This document shows positions 5,913-8,896 of a DNA stretch of 8,896 bases, piece by piece; the first letter of the stretch is position 1; the number at the start of each line of letters is the position of its first letter. The position numbers and the translations under genes are program-made. This DNA comes from Bryobacterales bacterium. Its GTDB lineage: Bacteria; Acidobacteriota; Terriglobia; Bryobacterales; Bryobacteraceae. The stretch covers positions 1 through 8,896 of the forward strand of contig PLGA01000087.1 in the NCBI GenBank assembly GCA_003139735.1. The letters are read 5' to 3'. Under the pieces are notes generated by a model. That model saw only the letters and a list, made by a program, of their open reading frames with translations, made no database searches and was not told the origin of the DNA.

Positions 5913-8495
5913 CTAGGGTACCGGATTGATCGCCGGAATCGGAACCGGCGGCCAACTCGACCCATCCACCCAGACTGCCAGGGCGCCGGTGGCCGTGGGC
6001 GCCAACTGGACCCGGATCAGGTACACTCCGCCGGGTTGCGGCAGTATCTGTGCGATGGGCGCCAGATCGCCGTCAAGAGTGACCGCCAGCCGGCTCAGAT
6101 TCGTGAGCACCGTGGGATCGAGGCCCGTCACCAACACGTCCACGTTCACCGGCCCCGTGGCGGGGTTACTGCCGACCGGCTGAACGGAAGATACTGCGAT
6201 AGCCACGATTACCGGCGGCGGCAGGCCGATCTCGACCGCCAGCGGCGGGGAGATCGCCGAGCCATTGTTTACGACCAGGTTCATCAGCCCCGCCGGCGCG
6301 CTGACAGGGACCAGCAGATTGATCCGGCTTTCGGAACCGTACACCACCAGTGCGGGCACGCTATTCCCGGAGGAAGGATTAATAAATGTCGCTTGCACCG
6401 AGTTTCGCGACATACCCAGGTTCACGCCGTCGATGGTGACGTACCCGTCGCCATAAATCGTGGCCTGACCCGCGATGCCATTCGCCACGCTGGCGACGTA
6501 GGGCGCGGATGGATTGGCCGGCTGCGTCTGGAACGCATTCTCCTGCGCGGCCACCTGAAATCCCGAAATCACGCTGAGCTCGGATGCCGGGGACGCCGGA
6601 TTGGACGCGGTGACCACGTTGGCGACCAGGTGGGTCGGGCTGAGCACAAAGATGTTTCGAACCTGTGCATCGCTGGTCCCCAGGCCCAGCGTCACCTGCC
6701 CGCTCACGAAACTCATGTTGGTGGCGGTGATGTCTACTCTGGCGGCGATGCCGCCGGGCAGAGCCGCGGGAACGGCGGTGATGGCCGGCGGGGCGGATAC
6801 CGGATAGGCATAGGTGGGCGGCGGGTCGGGCAGGGCAGTGCCGTAAGCCAAGGCTGTGGAATCCAGGGTCGTCGAGCTCTGCCAGTCGCTGTTGTAGACC
6901 ACCACGCTGGCTTTCTGGCCGCTAAACCCGGGCGGCGGAACTACGGTGATCGAACCGCTTTGGAGAGCGCCGATGAAGGGGGTTTCGACGGCGGCTTCCA
7001 GGCCGTCGAAAAACACCCGGCTATCGGAAGCCAGATTGGCGCCGGCGACGGTAGCGCTCCCATCGGCGTTGGCCGTGACCGCGCCGATCGCCGGCGGGTT
7101 GTTGTTTACCACGACAACCGCATTCGGCAGAACGTACATGTCGTTGCCGAAATTCAGAACCAGGTGCTGGGGGCCCGGAGAGACTCCCGGCGGCATGTTG
7201 AAGTAGAGCGCCACGGCCTCGGGTGTGCAGCAGGAAACCGGCTGCAGCGACGCTCCGATAGCGCCCAGAATCGCGGCCGACTGCGGAACCGGGGTGTTTC
7301 CGTCCGCCGACTGAATCGTGACGGTGGCGATCCCCTTCGTAGCGGTCTGCGTGGCATTCACATACGCCGGTGTAACAGGACTGCCGTTATAGGAGTAAGT
7401 CTGGTTGACGGAATCGAAATAGCCAAACGTCACCACGTCGTAAATGGGAACCGCCGCGCGCGGCGTCACCGTGAAGTTTTCGCCGGTAACGCTCGTGCCC
7501 GCCTGGATGGCGATGGACGCCGCCTGGGCCGGATTGAGCGTCCCCGCGCCGTCGGCAGCGTAGAATACCGTCCCGAAGGGCGGGCTCGCCGCGATAGCGT
7601 TTCCGTTGACGTCCGCCGGAAGCGTCACGTCGGCATCCGGAGGAAGCGGATGCACATAAAGCAAGTACTGGCCCGGCGGCAGGCCGTCGATCTCATACGT
7701 CCCGTCCGGATTCGTCAAGGTGCTCACCGGCAGTCCGACGGCCGGGAGCGCCACTACCGAGGCCAGCGCCACGCCCGTGTTGTTCACGGTAACTTGCCCC
7801 GAGATGGAACCGTAGGCGTTGGTCCAACCGTATGGGCCGTAAAGCAGCGCCAGGGCGGCCACATCGTCAGGCCCCAGAGGGTATGTCCGCGTGGTATTGC
7901 GGACCACCGCCTGCGACATGGCGCTCGAAGTGAACGTGTGCTGCAAGCCCAGCGCGTGTCCCAGTTCGTGCACGGAGGTGGTGAAATAGGTCTCCGCGTA
8001 GCTCGGTCCCGGCGGCACGCTGGTTTCGCTGTTCAAGAACACGATGGAACCGGAGATCGGGAAAAACGTATCGCCCTGTTCCGTGACGACCGGGTCCACG
8101 GCCACCGTCGGCGCGGCCTCGGCCAGTATCCCGGGCGGCAATTGGGCAAACTCGACTTCGATGCCCGGAGTATTGCCGGGCGGCTGGTTCTGCGCTTCGA
8201 TCCCGCCGAACGCGACCCGCAAGCTCGAAGCGCTCACGGAGTTCCACACCGCCGCGGCTTGTTTCACCTGGCTGAGAACCGAGGCGAAGCTGTCGTTACC
8301 GCTGGTTTGCGGGGCGGCGTCGCTGACGTGAACGGAGACGGTGTTTTCCAGCAGCGCGGTAAGGTCGAATTTTTCGAAAATCGGGGTGTAGGAATTCGTG
8401 CCGAGGAAATGCACGTAGTGGTAATACGCCGCCGCGGGAGTCGCCAACGACAGCGCCAGGAGAAGGGAAAGAATCCCGATGCGCAGGCGGGTCAT
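5913..8495 (-). CDS. Secreted matrixin-like zinc metalloprotease with Ig-like repeats
   Basis: The 860-residue product begins with a signal peptide (MTRLRIGILSLLLALSLA, small residues TPAAA, cleavage near 23). The catalytic region spans about 25-222: HELGHALGLQH at 176-186 gives the HExxHxxGxxH zinc site (H176, H180, H186, with E177 as base), a probable Met-turn is at SAMS (M193), and LGPDDVAALALLYG at 207-220 is the family's C-terminal helix. No cysteine-switch prodomain is visible. Residues 229-285 resemble a carboxypeptidase regulatory-like domain (SGQVTVNN..., PDGTYEIDGLPPGQYLL). Several Ig/IPT-like units follow, at about 465-550, 569-650 and 665-757. The third (YGSESRINLLVPVSAPAGLMNLVV) resembles the C-terminal domain typical of Solibacter exported proteins. 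A final strand-rich part runs to 860. It starts in a 4-nt ATGA overlap with the upstream gene, with GGGAG 9 nt ahead of the ATG. It probably acts outside the cytoplasm; the substrate is unknown. Confidence 0.88.
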   Translation of the reverse strand: MTRLRIGILSLLLALSLATPAAAYYHYVHFLGTNSYTPIFEKFDLTALLENTVSVHVSDAAPQTSGNDSFASVLSQVKQAAAVWNSVSASSLRVAFGGIEAQNQPPGNTPGIEVEFAQLPPGILAEAAPTVAVDPVVTEQGDTFFPISGSIVFLNSETSVPPGPSYAETYFTTSVHELGHALGLQHTFTSSAMSQAVVRNTTRTYPLGPDDVAALALLYGPYGWTNAYGSISGQVTVNNTGVALASVVALPAVGLPVSTLTNPDGTYEIDGLPPGQYLLYVHPLPPDADVTLPADVNGNAIAASPPFGTVFYAADGAGTLNPAQAASIAIQAGTSVTGENFTVTPRAAVPIYDVVTFGYFDSVNQTYSYNGSPVTPAYVNATQTATKGIATVTIQSADGNTPVPQSAAILGAIGASLQPVSCCTPEAVALYFNMPPGVSPGPQHLVLNFGNDMYVLPNAVVVVNNNPPAIGAVTANADGSATVAGANLASDSRVFFDGLEAAVETPFIGALQSGSITVVPPPGFSGQKASVVVYNSDWQSSTTLDSTALAYGTALPDPPPTYAYPVSAPPAITAVPAALPGGIAARVDITATNMSFVSGQVTLGLGTSDAQVRNIFVLSPTHLVANVVTASNPASPASELSVISGFQVAAQENAFQTQPANPSAPYVASVANGIAGQATIYGDGYVTIDGVNLGMSRNSVQATFINPSSGNSVPALVVYGSESRINLLVPVSAPAGLMNLVVNNGSAISPPLAVEIGLPPPVIVAIAVSSVQPVGSNPATGPVNVDVLVTGLDPTVLTNLSRLAVTLDGDLAPIAQILPQPGGVYLIRVQLAPTATGALAVWVDGSSWPPVPIPAINPVP

Positions 8496-8896
8496 TTCGC
8501 CACGCTCCCGATCCCCGCCGCGAGCGAAGAAGCAATCCGGCTCCTCAGTTGGCTCAGCGGCATGACCATGGTCTGGTCCTTGACGGGCCGGCCCGTCCCC
8601 GCGGCCAGCATCACTTCATGGCTCGCGGTGCGAGTGGCCGCCGGATCCCGCGACCCGCCGCCCGCGATCGAGAAGAGGCCCTGCGTCAAGCCAACCACCT
8701 GGGTCGGCCCCAATGCGCCCGTCCAGAGGAAGAACACATATTCTTCACCCCGATGGAATACCGGCGCTCCCTCAAAAGTCTGGCGAAGCTTGTTGGCCAC
8801 GCCTCCGGGTACCGCTACATCGACGGTACTCCGCTCCGCCCCTTTGAAGCGTTCGGAGACTTGGACGGTGTAGTGGGTGTAGATCACCCTTCCGGA
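8492..8896 (-). CDS. Partial gene of unknown function, coupled to the protease
   Basis: Only the last 134 codons are inside the window; the frame stays open through the right edge, so the true start lies beyond it. Visible sequence begins SGRVIYTHYTVQVSERFKG, then STVDVAVPGGV, GAPVFHRGEEYVFFLWTG, and a tail ending LSQLRSRIASSLAAGIGSVAK. The pattern (a strand ending in V.ERFKG, a V.VPGG turn, F..GEEYVFFL) is that of a small beta-rich protein often seen in Acidobacteria as an exported protein of unknown function. I cannot name a family with certainty. An in-frame GTG at 8887 exists, but the frame continues upstream without a stop and the residues before it fit the same pattern. The stop overlaps the protease start in ATGA, so the two are translated from one message and probably act together. 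Confidence 0.75.
   Translation of the reverse strand, partial: SGRVIYTHYTVQVSERFKGAERSTVDVAVPGGVANKLRQTFEGAPVFHRGEEYVFFLWTGALGPTQVVGLTQGLFSIAGGGSRDPAATRTASHEVMLAAGTGRPVKDQTMVMPLSQLRSRIASSLAAGIGSVAK

Noticed and set aside
5643..8873. A 1076-codon open frame on the plus strand opposite the protease gene
   Set aside because: It is the GC-driven shadow of the minus-strand genes: rich in Arg, His, Gly and Gln, with no domain and no ribosome site, beginning inside vapC. The opposite strand has a signal peptide, a complete zinc motif and a coupled start.
1..8896. tRNA, rRNA, CRISPR array, transposase or attachment site
   Set aside because: No cloverleaf, ribosomal sequence, regularly spaced repeat-spacer pattern, transposase motif or integrase was seen on either strand.

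Overview
The window looks like a chromosomal segment of an Acidobacteriota genome, probably of the Solibacter/Bryobacterales type. The evidence is high GC content, long shadow ORFs opposite the real genes, a PEP-CTERM-like exported protein, and a very large secreted metalloprotease. The C-terminal part of that protease resembles the Ig-like domain often found at the C-termini of Solibacter exported proteins. This placement is inferred from protein style, not from a marker gene.

Layout, left to right. Positions 1-419 hold no convincing gene, but contain a possible promoter and a long leader for the first gene. A 252-residue exported protein with a PEP-CTERM-type sorting tail (+) ends at 1178. 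The gap to 1441 carries a broken fragment of a two-component receiver domain (-). Beside it is one copy of a 34-bp element that recurs at 3125-3158. A stand-alone radical SAM protein with a B12-binding-like N-terminal domain (-) fills 1441-2991. Transcribed away from it is a two-gene operon (+): a PaaK-type aryl-CoA ligase (phenylacetate-CoA ligase family) and a tandem ACT-domain protein, overlapping by 38 nt. A hairpin terminator follows at 4961-4987. Next is a VapBC-type toxin-antitoxin pair (+, 5063-5779), with a 12-bp palindrome over its likely promoter and a terminator overlapping its last codons. Two copies of a near-perfect palindrome occupy the convergent gap. The right third is a minus-strand operon reaching past the window edge: a partial gene of unknown function, translationally coupled through ATGA to an 860-residue secreted metzincin-like protease.

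The operons look independent. The ligase and ACT protein probably handle an aryl acid, with the ACT protein as an amino-acid sensor or partner. The VapBC pair is a small accessory module. The protease and its upstream partner probably form an exported pair. No complete new multigene system is evident. The points most worth following up are the receiver fossil beside the duplicated element, the paired palindromes, the palindrome on the vapBC promoter, and the coupled protease pair.
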